Shown here: positions 28,392 through 38,024 of the stretch, piece after piece
Numbering within the stretch: the first letter of the stretch is position 1
How the letters are laid out: each line of letters begins with the position of its first letter
Source of the DNA: Actinomadura sp. KC345
Lineage (GTDB): Bacteria; Actinomycetota; Actinomycetes; Streptosporangiales; Streptosporangiaceae
Direction of reading: 5' to 3'
Length of the DNA stretch: 38,381 nucleotides
Assembly: GCF_004348515.1 (NCBI RefSeq)
Contig: NZ_SMKH01000038.1
Coordinates: 1 to 38,381, forward strand
Made by a program: the position numbers and the translations under genes
The notes under the pieces: model-generated
Database searches by the model: none
Told to the model about the DNA's origin: nothing
What the model saw: the letters and a program-made list of their open reading frames with translations, nothing else

Positions 28392-29173
28392 CGGACAAGG
28401 CCCTGTCGACGAAAGGGGAGATCCTGCGCAGCGAGCGGACGCCCTACGTGCTCGCCACCGTCGTCCGCGCCGAGCGCCCGACGAGCGCGAAGACGGGCGA
28501 CCGGGCGCTCGTGCTGCCCGACGGGACGCTGGAGGGGTTCGTCGGCGGCGAGTGCGCCGCGTCGGCGGTGCGCGACCAGGCGCTCCGGCTCCTCGAATCC
28601 GGCGAGTCGACCCTGCTGCGCATCACCCCGGGAGCCGGCGGCTCGCCGCTGGACGGGATGGTCACGGTCAGCAACCCGTGTCTGTCGGGCGGGACCCTCG
28701 ACGTGTTCCTCGAAACGGTGATCCCGCCCGCCCTGGTCCACGTGCACGGGGACGGGCCGGTCGCCCGCGCGCTCGCCGAAGTCGGCCGCGCCGCCGGGTT
28801 CGACGCCCGCCCGGCCGGGGCCGCCGATCCGCCCGGCCCCGACGCGGCGGCCGTCGTGGTCGCCACCCACGGCCGGGACGAGGAGGCCATCCTCAAGGCC
28901 GCGCTGAACGCCGGGGTGCCCTACATCGGGCTGATCGCCAGCCGGAGGCGCGGCGCGGCGGTCACCTCGTCCCTCGACGGCGGTGATCGCGTGCACGCAC
29001 CGGCGGGCTTGGACATCGGCGCCCGCACCGCTCCGGAGATCGCTCTGTCGGTCCTGGCGGAGATTTTGTCGCTCCGTCCCGTCCCGTCGCGCGCGGCCGT
29101 TCCAGCCGTTCGAGCCGTTCCAGCCGTTCCGGGCGAAGCCGGGGATGAGGTGCGTCACTGCCACCGAGGTTGA
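28388..29173 (+). CDS. coxF: XdhC/CoxF-type molybdenum hydroxylase maturation protein
   Basis: The 261-residue protein has the XdhC/CoxI N-terminal domain (LATVVRAERPTSAKTGDRALVLPDGTLEGFVGGEC) and a Rossmann-like C-terminal domain ending APAGLDIGARTAPEIALSVLAEIL. XdhC proteins bind molybdenum cofactor and help sulphurate and insert it into large subunits such as CoxL. Whether it equals CoxF or CoxI cannot be decided here. After residue 230 there is a low-complexity Val/Pro/Ala tail encoded by short repeats, which normal family members lack. ATGA overlap with coxL. The other accessory genes (coxD, coxE, coxG) are not in this window. Confidence 0.8.
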
Positions 29174-29174
29174 C

Positions 29175-29222
29175 GGGCCGCCCCTACTAGAATTACGTTC
29201 GGTTTCCAGAAGCGGGCGGCCC
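29175..29222 (+). other. Inverted repeat with 30-base loop after the cox operon
   Basis: GGGCCGCCC (29175-29183) and GGGCGGCCC (29214-29222) are exact complements. The left arm begins just after the coxF stop, and the right arm ends just before the GGAGG of the next gene. The loop holds a -10-like TAGAAT (29188-29193) without a well-spaced -35. It may be a terminator or may hide the ribosome site. Confidence 0.4.
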
Positions 29223-29233
29223 GGAGGTGGCGG

Positions 29234-30055
29234 ATGCAAGCGGCACGGCAGGCATGGCGGCGGCTCGAACCGGTGCACAGCATGATCTACTTCGTGCCCG
29301 AGGGCCCGGAGCGGTACGCCGCCCTCGGCCTGGACGCCCGATCCGGCTACTTCGCGTCCCGTTCGGCCGCCTTCGGGCGGGCGTCCGCGGAGATCGTCAT
29401 CGCGACGTTCTACAACTTCCATCCCGCGATCGTCCGCCGCGCGCTTCCGGCGGCCTGGGACGCGGCGGCCCCGGAGCGGGTCCTCGCCGCCCGGACCGAC
29501 GCCGCCGGCGCCGCGCTCCGCCGCGCGCAGATCCACCGGCTCCCGGCTCTGGAGGAGACCCTCGCCCTGGCGCGGCGCGCGGCCGAGGCGGCCCGCGACC
29601 AGGCCCACGGTCGGCCGCTCTTCGCCGCGCACGCCGCGCTGGCCTGGCCGGACGAGCCGATCCTCCAGCTCTGGTGGGCCCAGACCCTCCTGCGCGAGTT
29701 CCGCGGCGACGGGCACATCGCCGTCCTCACGGCGGAGGGCGTCACCCCGCTGGAGGCCCTCGTCCTGCACGGCGCGACCGGCACCGTCCCCACGCCGTTC
29801 CTCAAGGCCACCCGGGCCTGGCCGTCGGACGAATGGGAGGCGACCGCGGAGCGGCTGCGCGGCCGCGGCCTGCTGGACGGCGAATCCCTCACCACCGAGG
29901 GCAAGGACTTCCGCCGGCACATCGAGGACCGCACCGACGCCCTCGCCCTGCCCGCCTACTCCGTCCTGGGCGAGGAGGGCTGCGAGCGCCTCGCCGAACT
30001 GGCCCGCCCCTACGGCAGGGCCGTCGTGGACGCCGGTCTCCTGAATCCCGCGTAG
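29234..30055 (+). CDS. SCO6745-type conserved actinobacterial protein
   Basis: The 273-residue helical protein matches what I know as the SCO6745 family. It has an N-terminal RRLEPVHSMIYFVPE segment, ALGLD...GYFASRSAAFGRA, FYNFHPAIVRRALPAAW, a helix pair, and a C-terminal winged-helix-like part (WEATAERLRGRGLLDGESLTTEGKDFRRHIEDRTD). Function is unknown, although the C-terminal part resembles a MarR-like fold. GGAGG lies before the ATG. It is probably not part of the cox operon proper. Confidence 0.82.
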   Translation: MQAARQAWRRLEPVHSMIYFVPEGPERYAALGLDARSGYFASRSAAFGRASAEIVIATFYNFHPAIVRRALPAAWDAAAPERVLAARTDAAGAALRRAQIHRLPALEETLALARRAAEAARDQAHGRPLFAAHAALAWPDEPILQLWWAQTLLREFRGDGHIAVLTAEGVTPLEALVLHGATGTVPTPFLKATRAWPSDEWEATAERLRGRGLLDGESLTTEGKDFRRHIEDRTDALALPAYSVLGEEGCERLAELARPYGRAVVDAGLLNPA

Positions 30056-30205
30056 CGACGGATCACCGCATGCCGTGACCCGGCCGGACAAATCCCCGGC
30101 AGGGTATCTGTCGGCGGTCCGCCCGGACGCGGAGGGCGCGCCCCCGCTAAGGTCGGCTGGGTCGGGACGCGCCGGTCCCGCCGATTCGCGAGGGGAAGTC
30201 CGCAG

Positions 30206-31555
30206 GTGTTCGAGTCTGTGCTCGTGGCGAACCGCGGCGAGATCGCCAGCCGGATCATCCGCACGGCACGCGCGATGGGGATCAAGGCCATCGCGGTGTA
30301 CTCGGAGGCCGACGCCGGCCTGCCGTTCGTCGCCGAGGCGGACGAGGCCGTCCTGATCGGCCCCCCGAGTCCCGCACGCAGCTACCTCAACGTGCCCGCG
30401 GTCCTGGAGGCCGCGCGCCGGACGAACGCGCAGGCCGTCCACCCCGGCTACGGGTTCCTCGCCGAGGACGCCGAGTTCGCTCGTGCCGTGGCCGCCCAGG
30501 ACCGCGTGTGGGTCGGTCCGCCGCCGCTCGCCGTCGCCCGGCTGAGCAACAAGATCAACTCACGGAACCTGATGAAGGAGGCGGGCGTCCCCGTCGCCCC
30601 CGGCGTGTGGGAGCCCGTCCCGGACGCCGGCGCCGCGGTCGAGGAGGCCGAGCGCATCGGCTACCCCGTGATGGTCAAGCCCGCCGTGAGCACCGGCGGC
30701 ATCGGCATGGGCGTCGCCCGCGACGAGGAGACGCTGCGCAGGGCCTACGAGGCCGCCCGCACCCGCGCCGCCTGGCTGTTCCACCAGGACGACATCCTCC
30801 TCGAACGCTACGTGGAGGGCGCCCGGCACATCGAGGTGCAGATCTTCGGCCTCGCCGACGGAACCGTCGTGGCGCTCGGCGACCGGGACTGCTCCGTCCA
30901 GCGCCGCCGTGAGAAGGTCGCCGGCGAGACCCCGTCGCCCGGCGTCGGCCCGGCGCTCCGCGAGCGGATGCTCGCCGCCGCCGTCCGCGCCGGCGAGGCC
31001 GTCGGGTACCGCGGCGCCGGCACCGTCGAATGCCTCGTCGACCCCGCCGCGCAGGAGTTCTTTTTCCTGGAGATGGACACCCGCCTCCAGGCCGAGCACC
31101 GCGTCACCGAACTGGTCACCGGCATCGACCTCGTCGAGCAGCAGTTCCGCGTCGCCGCCGGCGAGCCCGTGTCGTTCACCGGCGCGGCGCCCCGCGGCCA
31201 CGCCTTCGAGTTCCGCGTCCACGCCGAGGACCCGCAGCGGTTCTTCCCCGGCGCGGGCAAGATCAAGGTGTGGGAGGAGCCGGTGGGCGACGGCATCCGC
31301 ATCGACGCCGGATACGCCGAGGGCGCCACCGTCACCACCCACTACGACCCGATGCTCGCCAAGCTGTGTGTCCACGGCGACGACCGCGACCACGCGCTGC
31401 GCCGGGCCCGCGCCGCCGTGGACGCCTTCCGCATCGAGGGGTTTCCGACGAACCTGCCCTTCCTGCGGGAACTGCTCGACCGCCCCGAGTTCGCGGACGG
31501 CACCTACGACACCGGTTCGGTGGGACGCATGCGGACCTCGGAGGTGGAGTGTTGA
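30206..31555 (+). CDS. Divergent biotin carboxylase (AccC-like) without a biotin carrier domain
   Basis: The 449-residue protein has the full biotin carboxylase fold: [42 protein letters not shown] (Gly-rich ATP loop), the Glu of LEMDTRLQ, and EFRVHAEDP with the catalytic Arg. Two usually invariant positions differ. The EMNTRLQVEHPVTE block reads [14 protein letters not shown], so the Mg-binding Asn is Asp. QRRHQK reads QRRREK, so a conserved His is Arg. There is no BCCP or carboxyltransferase domain; a free-standing subunit is uncommon in actinobacteria, where BC and BCCP are usually fused. The GTG start follows GAGGGGAAG. Its stop overlaps the bsaP start (TTGA). It may be a subunit of an acyl-CoA carboxylase or act on an unusual substrate. 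Confidence 0.8.
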   Translation: MFESVLVANRGEIASRIIRTARAMGIKAIAVYSEADAGLPFVAEADEAVLIGPPSPARSYLNVPAVLEAARRTNAQAVHPGYGFLAEDAEFARAVAAQDRVWVGPPPLAVARLSNKINSRNLMKEAGVPVAPGVWEPVPDAGAAVEEAERIGYPVMVKPAVSTGGIGMGVARDEETLRRAYEAARTRAAWLFHQDDILLERYVEGARHIEVQIFGLADGTVVALGDRDCSVQRRREKVAGETPSPGVGPALRERMLAAAVRAGEAVGYRGAGTVECLVDPAAQEFFFLEMDTRLQAEHRVTELVTGIDLVEQQFRVAAGEPVSFTGAAPRGHAFEFRVHAEDPQRFFPGAGKIKVWEEPVGDGIRIDAGYAEGATVTTHYDPMLAKLCVHGDDRDHALRRARAAVDAFRIEGFPTNLPFLRELLDRPEFADGTYDTGSVGRMRTSEVEC

Positions 31556-31743
31556 GCTACTGCGACCGCTGCGGGGAACCCGCCGCCGAGGGCGACCACG
31601 GCGCATGCCGCACCGCCCGCCGGATGGAGCCGCCGCGCTACTGCCCGCACTGCCGCCGCCGCATGGTCGTCCAGGTCACGCCGCTGGGCTGGACGGCCCG
31701 CTGCTCCGAGCACGGCGCGCTCGAACCGGGGGCCGTGCCCTAG
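31552..31743 (+). CDS. bsaP: Biotin synthase auxiliary protein
   Basis: This 63-residue protein is too short for most gene finders. It has six Cys (4, 7, 19, 31, 34, 51), arranged as a CxxC (YCDRC), a second CxxC (YCPHC) and a WTARCSEHG end. The [18 protein letters not shown] block matches the BsaP family, known in mycobacteria as an iron-sulphur protein required for BioB activity. A TTG start overlaps the stop of the biotin carboxylase gene (TTGA), with GGAGG upstream. It is usually next to bioB, but here bioB lies 4.5 kb downstream. The stop codon shares the sequence CTAG with the stop of the convergent GNAT gene. Confidence 0.75.
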   Translation: MSYCDRCGEPAAEGDHGACRTARRMEPPRYCPHCRRRMVVQVTPLGWTARCSEHGALEPGAVP

Positions 31744-32234
31744 ACCGCGAGGGCGTAGGTGATCAGCTTCAGGCCGGGGACGGGCTCCCAGTCGCGGTCG
31801 GGGGTGCGGACGAAGCCCATGCGCTCGTACAGGCGGTGGGCGTCGTCCATGTTCCGCTGGGTCGACAGGCGCACGGCGGTGAGCCCGGCCGCGCGGGCGC
31901 GGTCGGTGCACGCGCGGACCATCGCCCGCCCCACGCCCTCGCCGCGCGCCTTCTCCCGGACGGCGAGCATCCGGAACTCGGCCTCGTCCGGCCCGGCGAG
32001 CTCGGCGTACGGGCTGCCGGGCGGGCAGTACGCGACCGCGCCGGCGACCTCGCCCGCGACCTCGGCGACGAGCAGGTCCGACTTTGCGGCGCGGTCGGCG
32101 GCGTCCCGGAGCGCGGCCACGTACGAAGACTCCGGCGACACCAGGCCGCCGGCCACGTAGACCTCGACGGTCAGCTCGCCGACCAGCGCGTACTCGTCCG
32201 GCCGGGCCGGGCGGACGATCACCGGGTCAGACAC
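31740..32234 (-). CDS. GNAT-family N-acetyltransferase
   Basis: The 164-residue protein has the GNAT fold: a pyrophosphate-binding loop in [15 protein letters not shown] (R/Q-x-x-G-x-G/A), the beta5-alpha4 segment [23 protein letters not shown], and an AGAVAYCPP strand. It transfers an acetyl group from acetyl-CoA to an unknown amine. The GTG start overlaps the end of the TPP-enzyme gene by eight bases, so the two are coupled. The 3' end overlaps bsaP by four bases, tail to tail. Confidence 0.85.
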   Translation of the reverse strand: MSDPVIVRPARPDEYALVGELTVEVYVAGGLVSPESSYVAALRDAADRAAKSDLLVAEVAGEVAGAVAYCPPGSPYAELAGPDEAEFRMLAVREKARGEGVGRAMVRACTDRARAAGLTAVRLSTQRNMDDAHRLYERMGFVRTPDRDWEPVPGLKLITYALAV

Positions 32235-33888
32235 CGGTGGTCGTGCGGGGGTAGGAGACGTCCGGGTCGGTGGCGACGTTCACCAGGTACGGGACCCCGG
32301 AGCCGAGCGCGCGGCGCAGCGCGGGCCCGATCCCGTCCGGGCGGGTGACCAGCTCGCCGGCCCCGCCGAGCGCCCGCACGACCTCGTCGTAGCGGCAGTG
32401 CGGCTGGAGGTCGGCGGCCACGTCGTAGCCGTACAGCATGCGCATCGGGTGTTTCTCCAGCCCCCAGGATCCGTTGTTGCCCACGATCATGACGACCGGC
32501 AGGCGGTGCCGTACCAGGCTATCCACGTCCATGAGCGACAGTCCCGCGGCTCCGTCGCCGAGCAGCAGGACCACCTGGGCGGCCGGGCGGGCCAGCCGCG
32601 CGGCGATCGCGTAGCCGAGCCCGGTGCCGAGGCACCCGTAGGGACCGGGGTCGAGCCAGCCGCCCGGCCGCCGGGGCTCGACGTACTTGCCCGCGTAGGA
32701 GACGAAGTCGCCGCCGTCGCCGATCACCACCGCGTCGTCGTCGAGGACCCTGGACAGCTCCCCGTAGATCCGCAGCGGGTGGATCGGGTCGGCGGCGGAC
32801 GCCAGCAGATCGATGTCGCCGGCGATGGCGGCGCAGGCCGCGTCGTACAGTCCCGCCCGCCAGTCCGCGTAGGCGGCCGGGGACACGCCCGCCTTCGCGC
32901 AGGCCGCGGCGAGGTCTCCGAACAGCGGGGACAGGTCCCCGGCCGCGGACCCGGCGAGGCGGAGGTGGGTCGCCAGCCGGCACGGCGCGTCCGCGAGGTG
33001 GACGACCTTGGCCGACCCGTCGCCGAACGAGCCGTAGCCGAGCCGAAAGTCCAGCGGCGTGCCCGCGACGATGACGAGGTCGGCGTCCCCGAACGCGGCG
33101 CCGCGGGCGCGGGTGACGAGCAGCTCGTGCCCGGCGGGCAGGATGCCGCGTCCCTGGCCGTTGGCGACCACCGGCAGCCGCAGCTCCTCGGCGAACTCGC
33201 GGGCGGCCTCGTCGGCGCCGTCCATCCACACGTCCGAGCCGAGCACCAGGACGGGGCGGCGCGCGGCCTTCAGCAGCGCGGCGACGCCGTCCAGCCGCTC
33301 CGGGTCGGCGGGCCGCTCCGGCGGCTCGGGGAGTCCCTCCTCGCGGGCCGGGCCCGCCGGGCCGAACAGGTGGTCCATGTGGACGTCGAGGAAGACCGGG
33401 CCGCGGTGCGGGGCGGCGGCCGTCGTGAAGGCGCGGGCGATGTCGGACGCGAGCGTGTCCGGCCCGCCCGCCGTCGCCGCCAGCTTGGTGACGGGCGCCA
33501 GAAGCGGCGGCTGGTCGAGTTCCTGCAGCGCGCCGGCGCCCCAGCGGCCCAGCGGGGCGCGCCCGCCGAGCACGACGACGGGGGACCCGTTGAAGTGGGC
33601 CGTCGTGATGCCGCTGACGCCGTTGGTGACGCCGGGACCCGCCGTCAGGACGGCCAGGCCGGTGCGGCGGGTGAGCCGCGCCGTGGCCTCGGCCGCGAAC
33701 ACCGCGGTCTGCTCGTGCCGGACGTCCAGGATGCGGGGCACCGCGTCCGCCTCCGTCTTGGCGTCGCTGTCGCCTACAGCGCCGTCGTACAGAGGGAAGA
33801 CATGCCCGCCCGAGAGCGTGAACATCGTCTCCACACCGTGCCTGCGGATCTCCGCGATCGCCGTGTCACCACCGTGCCGCGCTCTCAT
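32227..33888 (-). CDS. Thiamine-diphosphate enzyme, acetolactate synthase-like
   Basis: The 553-residue protein has the three-domain layout of acetohydroxyacid synthase-type enzymes. The N-terminal Pyr domain has the TPP-activating Glu59 in VRHEQTAVFAAEA and the TAGPGVTNGVSG motif. A central domain follows. The C-terminal PP domain has GDGAAGLSLMDVDSLVRHRLPVVMIVGNNGSWG (GDG...NN, Mg and diphosphate). It is not next to ilvN or ilvC. Possible activities include decarboxylation or carboligation of a 2-oxoacid; it resembles the generic acetolactate-synthase family more than oxalyl-CoA decarboxylase. The ATG has a weak ribosome site and a 14-bp palindrome sits 14 bases upstream. Confidence 0.85.
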   Translation of the reverse strand: MRARHGGDTAIAEIRRHGVETMFTLSGGHVFPLYDGAVGDSDAKTEADAVPRILDVRHEQTAVFAAEATARLTRRTGLAVLTAGPGVTNGVSGITTAHFNGSPVVVLGGRAPLGRWGAGALQELDQPPLLAPVTKLAATAGGPDTLASDIARAFTTAAAPHRGPVFLDVHMDHLFGPAGPAREEGLPEPPERPADPERLDGVAALLKAARRPVLVLGSDVWMDGADEAAREFAEELRLPVVANGQGRGILPAGHELLVTRARGAAFGDADLVIVAGTPLDFRLGYGSFGDGSAKVVHLADAPCRLATHLRLAGSAAGDLSPLFGDLAAACAKAGVSPAAYADWRAGLYDAACAAIAGDIDLLASAADPIHPLRIYGELSRVLDDDAVVIGDGGDFVSYAGKYVEPRRPGGWLDPGPYGCLGTGLGYAIAARLARPAAQVVLLLGDGAAGLSLMDVDSLVRHRLPVVMIVGNNGSWGLEKHPMRMLYGYDVAADLQPHCRYDEVVRALGGAGELVTRPDGIGPALRRALGSGVPYLVNVATDPDVSYPRTTTGV

Positions 33889-33901
33889 GCACGCACCGTA
33901 A

Positions 33902-33915
33902 CAAGCGATCGCTTG
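33902..33915. promoter_or_regulatory. 14-bp perfect palindrome, candidate TetR-type operator
   Basis: CAAGCGATCGCTTG is self-complementary. It is 14 bases before the TPP-enzyme start on the minus strand and just upstream of the carotenoid oxygenase remnant on the plus strand. The AAGCG/CGCTT form is typical of TetR-family operators. The regulator is not identified. Confidence 0.5.
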
Positions 33916-33927
33916 CCGCAGTAGTAG

Positions 33928-35400
33928 TTACGCTTCGCCTGGCGCGCCCGCGTCGTCGACACCCCGTCGGTCCGGCTGCGGCGGAAACGTCCCGACCTGT
34001 TCACCCCCGGCCCGGTCGGCACCAGTTCGCCCTGGGGATTCGTCAACGCGGCCAACACCGCGCCGCTGCCGTGGGGCGACCGGCTATTCGCGACCTGGGA
34101 CGCCGGCCGCCCGGTGGAGGTCGACCCCGTCACGCTGGAGTTCGTCGCCGAGGTCGGGCACCGCGACGACTGGAAGCCCGCCATGGACCAGGCCGTCCTG
34201 CCGCTCGTCTCCACCACCGCCCACCCGGTGGTCGACCCCGAGCGCGGCTGCCTGTGGAGCATCAGCCGGGACGTGCTGACCGGCGCCGTCTCCGTGATCT
34301 GCTACGACGGGACCGGGAGCCGCGTCCAGCGCTGGGACGTCGAGAACGCCGTGCTCCCGCAGGCCACCCACACCATCACCCAGACCCGTGACTGGCTCGT
34401 CCTGGCCGACACCGCCTACAAGATCGACACCGAGGAGGTCTTCGGCGGCGAGCGGACCGTCGCCAACAACCCCGGCGGTCCCGTGCTGCTCATCCGCAAG
34501 GACGACCTGGTTCCGGGCCGCGGAACGGTCACCTGCAAGGAGGTCCGCATCGCGCCCGAGGTCAACCACTTCTACGCCCGTTACGACGACACCGACGGCG
34601 TCCAGGTCGTGATGGAGCACAGCGAAGGCGTGGACATCGGGATGTATCTGCGCGAGGACGACATCGACCTGTACGGACGTCCCGTCGACCCGGCCTTGCG
34701 CGGCATGTACTGCCACGGCATGACGCCCGCCCTCACGACCGTCCTGCAGTTCGACCCGGAGACCGGCCGAGTGCAGGAACGAGCGCGCGCCGGCGACCCC
34801 GAACGGTGGTGGCAGGCCGAACTGTCCGCCATCGACTGGTGCTTCGAAGGACAGACCGACCCGACCCGCCACCACCTCATCTACCTGGGTTTCCACCCAG
34901 AGGCCATCAACCAGCGCGCCATGCGCAACTACAAGGGCCGGATAGACCCGTCGCTGTTCCCCGCAGAAGAGACCCCGGCCGTCCTGGTCACCCACGACCG
35001 CGAAGACCTCAAGGCCCTGTCCGAGTGGACGTTCGCCCTGGACGACTACCCCACGTCGCCGTCGTTCGTCCCGCGCGGTCAGGGCGGCACCCGCTACGCG
35101 GGCGCGAACCCCGGCGGCCACGAGGGATACCTCATCGTGGCCGTCCACAACGACGACCGCTTCCGCATCGAACTCTTCGACGCCGCCGACGTGGCCCGAG
35201 GCCCCCTCGCCGTCCTGGCCCCACCGAGCGGGACGACGGTGCCCTTCCTCATCCACTCCGCCTGGATGCCCGAAGCCGTCCCGCCCCCAGACCTGGAACG
35301 CCTCAGCTTCGCCGACGACCTGGACGCCCGCCTAGACCGACTGGACCCCGCCCTGGCCGCCACCGCCCACGAGGTAGCCGCCGACCTGGACGCCCGCTAG
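33928..35400 (+). pseudogene. 5'-truncated carotenoid oxygenase family gene
   Basis: The frame from 33928 to the stop at 35400 codes for 490 residues of an RPE65/carotenoid cleavage oxygenase. It begins in RFAWRARVVDTPSVRL...PWGFVNAANTAPLPWGDRLFATWDAG, normally about residues 80-130 of the family. The four iron-binding His are probably in TTAHPV, THTITQ, NHFY and LIHSAW. Two TAG codons (33922-33927) directly precede it, and there is no ATG, GTG or TTG until GTG 34114. The N-terminal 80 or so residues are missing, and the GTG start would also delete conserved blade sequence. It is therefore a decayed gene or a shortened product. Intact enzymes cleave carotenoids or stilbenes oxidatively. Confidence 0.7.
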
Positions 35401-35526
35401 GCGATACCCGCGACCGGGCCGAGAGGGGACGCTCCGCCGCCGCACCGCGTTCCCCGGACGGCCCGCTACAAAAACGCCCGCCGAAGACTGTGGGGTCCGG
35501 CCGCCGTCCCCGCCATGGCCCCGCGC

Positions 35527-35532
35527 TAGGGT
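35527..35532 (+). promoter_or_regulatory. -10 element for bioD, leaderless
   Basis: TAGGGT ends 8 bases before the GTG start of bioD, with no ribosome site, so the transcript probably starts at or next to the GTG. No clear -35 is visible. Confidence 0.45.
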
Positions 35533-35540
35533 CACGGCTT

Positions 35541-36266
35541 GTGAGTGTGCTCGTGGTGACAGGGACGTGTACGGGCGTCGGAAAGACCGTCGTCACCGCG
35601 GCGCTGGCCGCGGTCGCCGCCACGCGCGGCGCGTCCGTCGCCGTCGTCAAACCCGGCCAGACCGGTGCCGGCGACGGGGAGCGCGGCGACCTCGACGAGG
35701 TCCGGCGGCTCGCCGGCCTCGACGACGTGCACGAGTTCGCGCGCTTCCCCGACCCGCTGTCGCCCGCCGCCGCGGCCCGCCGCGCCGGAGTCCCGCCCGT
35801 CCGGCTGCCCGAGGTGGCCGAACGCGCCCGGGACCTGTCCGACGACCGCCGCCTGGTGCTGATCGAGGGCGCGGGCGGCCTCCTCGTCCGCTACGACGAC
35901 GAGGGCACCACGATCGCCGACCTGGCCCGCTGGCTCGGCGCCGCCGCCGTCGTCGTGGCCCGCCCCGATCTCGGCACCCTCAACCACACCGCCCTCACGC
36001 TGGAGGCGATGGCGCACCGCGGCGTGCAACTCGCGGGCGTCGTCATCGGCGCGTGGCCGGACGGCCCGGACCTCGCGATGCGCAGCAACATCCGCGACCT
36101 GGAGACCATCGCGGCCCGGCCGCTGTCGGGCGCCATGCCCGCCGGCGCGGGCGCGCTCGACCCGGCGGAGTTCCTCCTGGCCGCGCACCGCGGCCTGGCC
36201 CCCTCGTTCGGCGGCGCCTTCGACGCCGCCGCGTTCCGCGACAGCTTCGGCCTCGACAAGGAGTAA
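35541..36266 (+). CDS. bioD: Dethiobiotin synthetase
   Basis: The 241-residue protein has the P-loop GTCTGVGKT (residues 8-16), VKPGQTG, IEGAGGLLV and the RPDLGTLNHT segment typical of BioD. It closes the ureido ring of dethiobiotin from DAPA, CO2 and ATP. The GTG start is leaderless in appearance. The bioB ribosome site (AAGGAG) lies inside its last codons and its stop is four bases before the bioB start, so bioD-bioB form one operon. bioA and bioF are not in this window. Confidence 0.92.
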   Translation: MSVLVVTGTCTGVGKTVVTAALAAVAATRGASVAVVKPGQTGAGDGERGDLDEVRRLAGLDDVHEFARFPDPLSPAAAARRAGVPPVRLPEVAERARDLSDDRRLVLIEGAGGLLVRYDDEGTTIADLARWLGAAAVVVARPDLGTLNHTALTLEAMAHRGVQLAGVVIGAWPDGPDLAMRSNIRDLETIAARPLSGAMPAGAGALDPAEFLLAAHRGLAPSFGGAFDAAAFRDSFGLDKE

Positions 36267-36269
36267 TAC

Positions 36270-37265
36270 GTGACAGACATCCTCGACGTAGCCCGCCGTC
36301 AAGTCCTGGACGAGGGCAAGGGCCTGTCCGCCGCCCAGGTGCTCGAATGCCTGACCCTCCCGGACGACCGGCTGGAGGACCTCCTCGCGCTCGCCCACGA
36401 GGTCCGGATGCGCTGGTGCGGGCCCGAGGTCGAGGTCGAGGGCATCGTGTCGCTGAAGACCGGCGGCTGCCCCGAGGACTGCCACTTCTGCTCGCAGTCC
36501 GGCAAGTTCGAGTCGCCCGTCCGCTCGGTGTGGCTGAACATCCCCGAGCTGGTCGAGGCCGCCAGGGAGACCGCGAAGACCGGCGCCACCGAGTTCTGCA
36601 TCGTCGCCGCCGTCCGCGGTCCGGACGAGCGCCTCATGGCGCAGGTCCGCGACGGCATCAAGGCCATCAACGACGCCGTAGAGATCAACATCGCCTGCTC
36701 GCTCGGCATGCTCACCCAGGAGCAGGTGGACGAGCTCACCGCGATGGGCGTCCACCGCTACAACCACAACCTGGAGACGGCCCGCTCCCACTTCCCGAAC
36801 GTGGTCACCACCCACTCGTGGGAGGAGCGCTGGGACACCCTCCGCATGGTCAAGGACGCGGGAATGGAGGTGTGCTGCGGCGGCATCGTCGGCATGGGCG
36901 AGACCACCGAGCAGCGCGCCGAGTTCGCCGGCCAGCTCGCCGAACTCGAACCCGACGAGGTCCCGCTGAACTTCCTGGCGCCCCGCCCCGGCACCCCGTT
37001 CGCCGACCTCCCGCTGGTCGAGGGCTCCGACGCCCTCCGCACCATCGCCGCGTTCCGCCTGGCCCTGCCCCGCACCATCCTCCGCTACGCCGGCGGCCGC
37101 GAACTCACCCTCGGCGACCTCGGCACCCGCGAAGGAATGCTGGGCGGCATCAACGCCGTCATCGTCGGCAACTACCTGACCACCCTCGGCCGCCCCGCCG
37201 AAAAGGACCTGGAACTCCTCACCGACCTGAAAATGCCCATCAAGTCCCTGAGCCAGACCCTGTGA
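36270..37265 (+). CDS. bioB: Biotin synthase
   Basis: The 331-residue radical-SAM enzyme has CPEDCHFC (Cys67, 71, 74) for the [4Fe-4S] cluster, and the [43 protein letters not shown] and [10 protein letters not shown] blocks. The latter include ligands of the [2Fe-2S] sulphur donor. It inserts sulphur into dethiobiotin. In mycobacteria it needs BsaP, which is here encoded at 31552. GTG start with AAGGAG nine bases upstream. Length is typical. Downstream, 37266-37373 shows no gene. Confidence 0.95.
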   Translation: MTDILDVARRQVLDEGKGLSAAQVLECLTLPDDRLEDLLALAHEVRMRWCGPEVEVEGIVSLKTGGCPEDCHFCSQSGKFESPVRSVWLNIPELVEAARETAKTGATEFCIVAAVRGPDERLMAQVRDGIKAINDAVEINIACSLGMLTQEQVDELTAMGVHRYNHNLETARSHFPNVVTTHSWEERWDTLRMVKDAGMEVCCGGIVGMGETTEQRAEFAGQLAELEPDEVPLNFLAPRPGTPFADLPLVEGSDALRTIAAFRLALPRTILRYAGGRELTLGDLGTREGMLGGINAVIVGNYLTTLGRPAEKDLELLTDLKMPIKSLSQTL

Positions 37266-37373
37266 GGAGGTCACTGCCCCTTCCAGCGGCACCGGGGCCT
37301 GGCGCGAGGAGTCCGGTACGGGTGGACGAGGCGCGCCGTCGGTGGAGGTCAAGTCTTTCCTAGTGACCCGTTC

Positions 37374-38024
37374 TCATCTGTCCCAAGGCTTCCACTCGCT
37401 GGTGTCGATCTCGATGTCGAACGGGTCGGGGAGGTGGACGGTCTCACCGAACTCCCAGGACTCCTGGTGCAGGTATGCGGCCAGACCCTGGTCTGGGATG
37501 GAGTAGAGAATGGAGCGTCCGACCTTGGGGGAGCGGTCGACTAGGAGGTAGTAAGGGATCTCGGCCGCGGCGTAACCGTTCCACTTGTTGTTGCCGCGTC
37601 CCCGTGCGGTGGGTTGCTGGTCGTTCCCGGCGTTACCGTACGAGGTGACTTCCACGACCAGTTCGACCTGGTCGGGCACCAAGGTCCGTACTCCAGAGCG
37701 GCGCGCGGCCAGATACACGTCCTGGTCCACAATCATGAGATCCGGTACGTACCCGTCGCCCACGCCAACGAGGGACATCCCGGTCCCGTTGTCGGTCCGC
37801 CAGGGGAACTCGGGTCCGAGCGCACGGTTGAAGACCAGCACGATGTCGCCAGTGACGGCGTTGTGCGGGAGCCCGGGCGGTGGCGACACGACGACCTCTC
37901 CTCCGATGATCTCGATCCGGGATCCTTCGGGGGCGTCGACGTAATCATCGAGTTCACCGCGCACCCACAGGTTGTAGGGCGTGTCAGGCAACTCCGACAG
38001 TTCTTCCTTGGACAGGATTTTCAC
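37374..38024 (-). CDS. Uma2-family (DUF820) putative endonuclease
   Basis: The 216-residue protein has the PD-(D/E)xK-like fold of the Uma2 family: IEIIGGEVVVSPPPGLPHN, YVPDLMIVDQDV (PD motif), VELVVEVTS (E-x-V-x-S) and ILYSIPDQGLAAY. Members are common in actinomycetes and cyanobacteria; the function is unclear and nuclease activity is inferred from the fold. The start is GTG 38024, with GGAGGAG upstream; the frame stays open for 62 further codons without a better site. Its sequence looks less G/C-rich than the surrounding genes, which may indicate a separate origin. Confidence 0.78.
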   Translation of the reverse strand: MKILSKEELSELPDTPYNLWVRGELDDYVDAPEGSRIEIIGGEVVVSPPPGLPHNAVTGDIVLVFNRALGPEFPWRTDNGTGMSLVGVGDGYVPDLMIVDQDVYLAARRSGVRTLVPDQVELVVEVTSYGNAGNDQQPTARGRGNNKWNGYAAAEIPYYLLVDRSPKVGRSILYSIPDQGLAAYLHQESWEFGETVHLPDPFDIEIDTSEWKPWDR

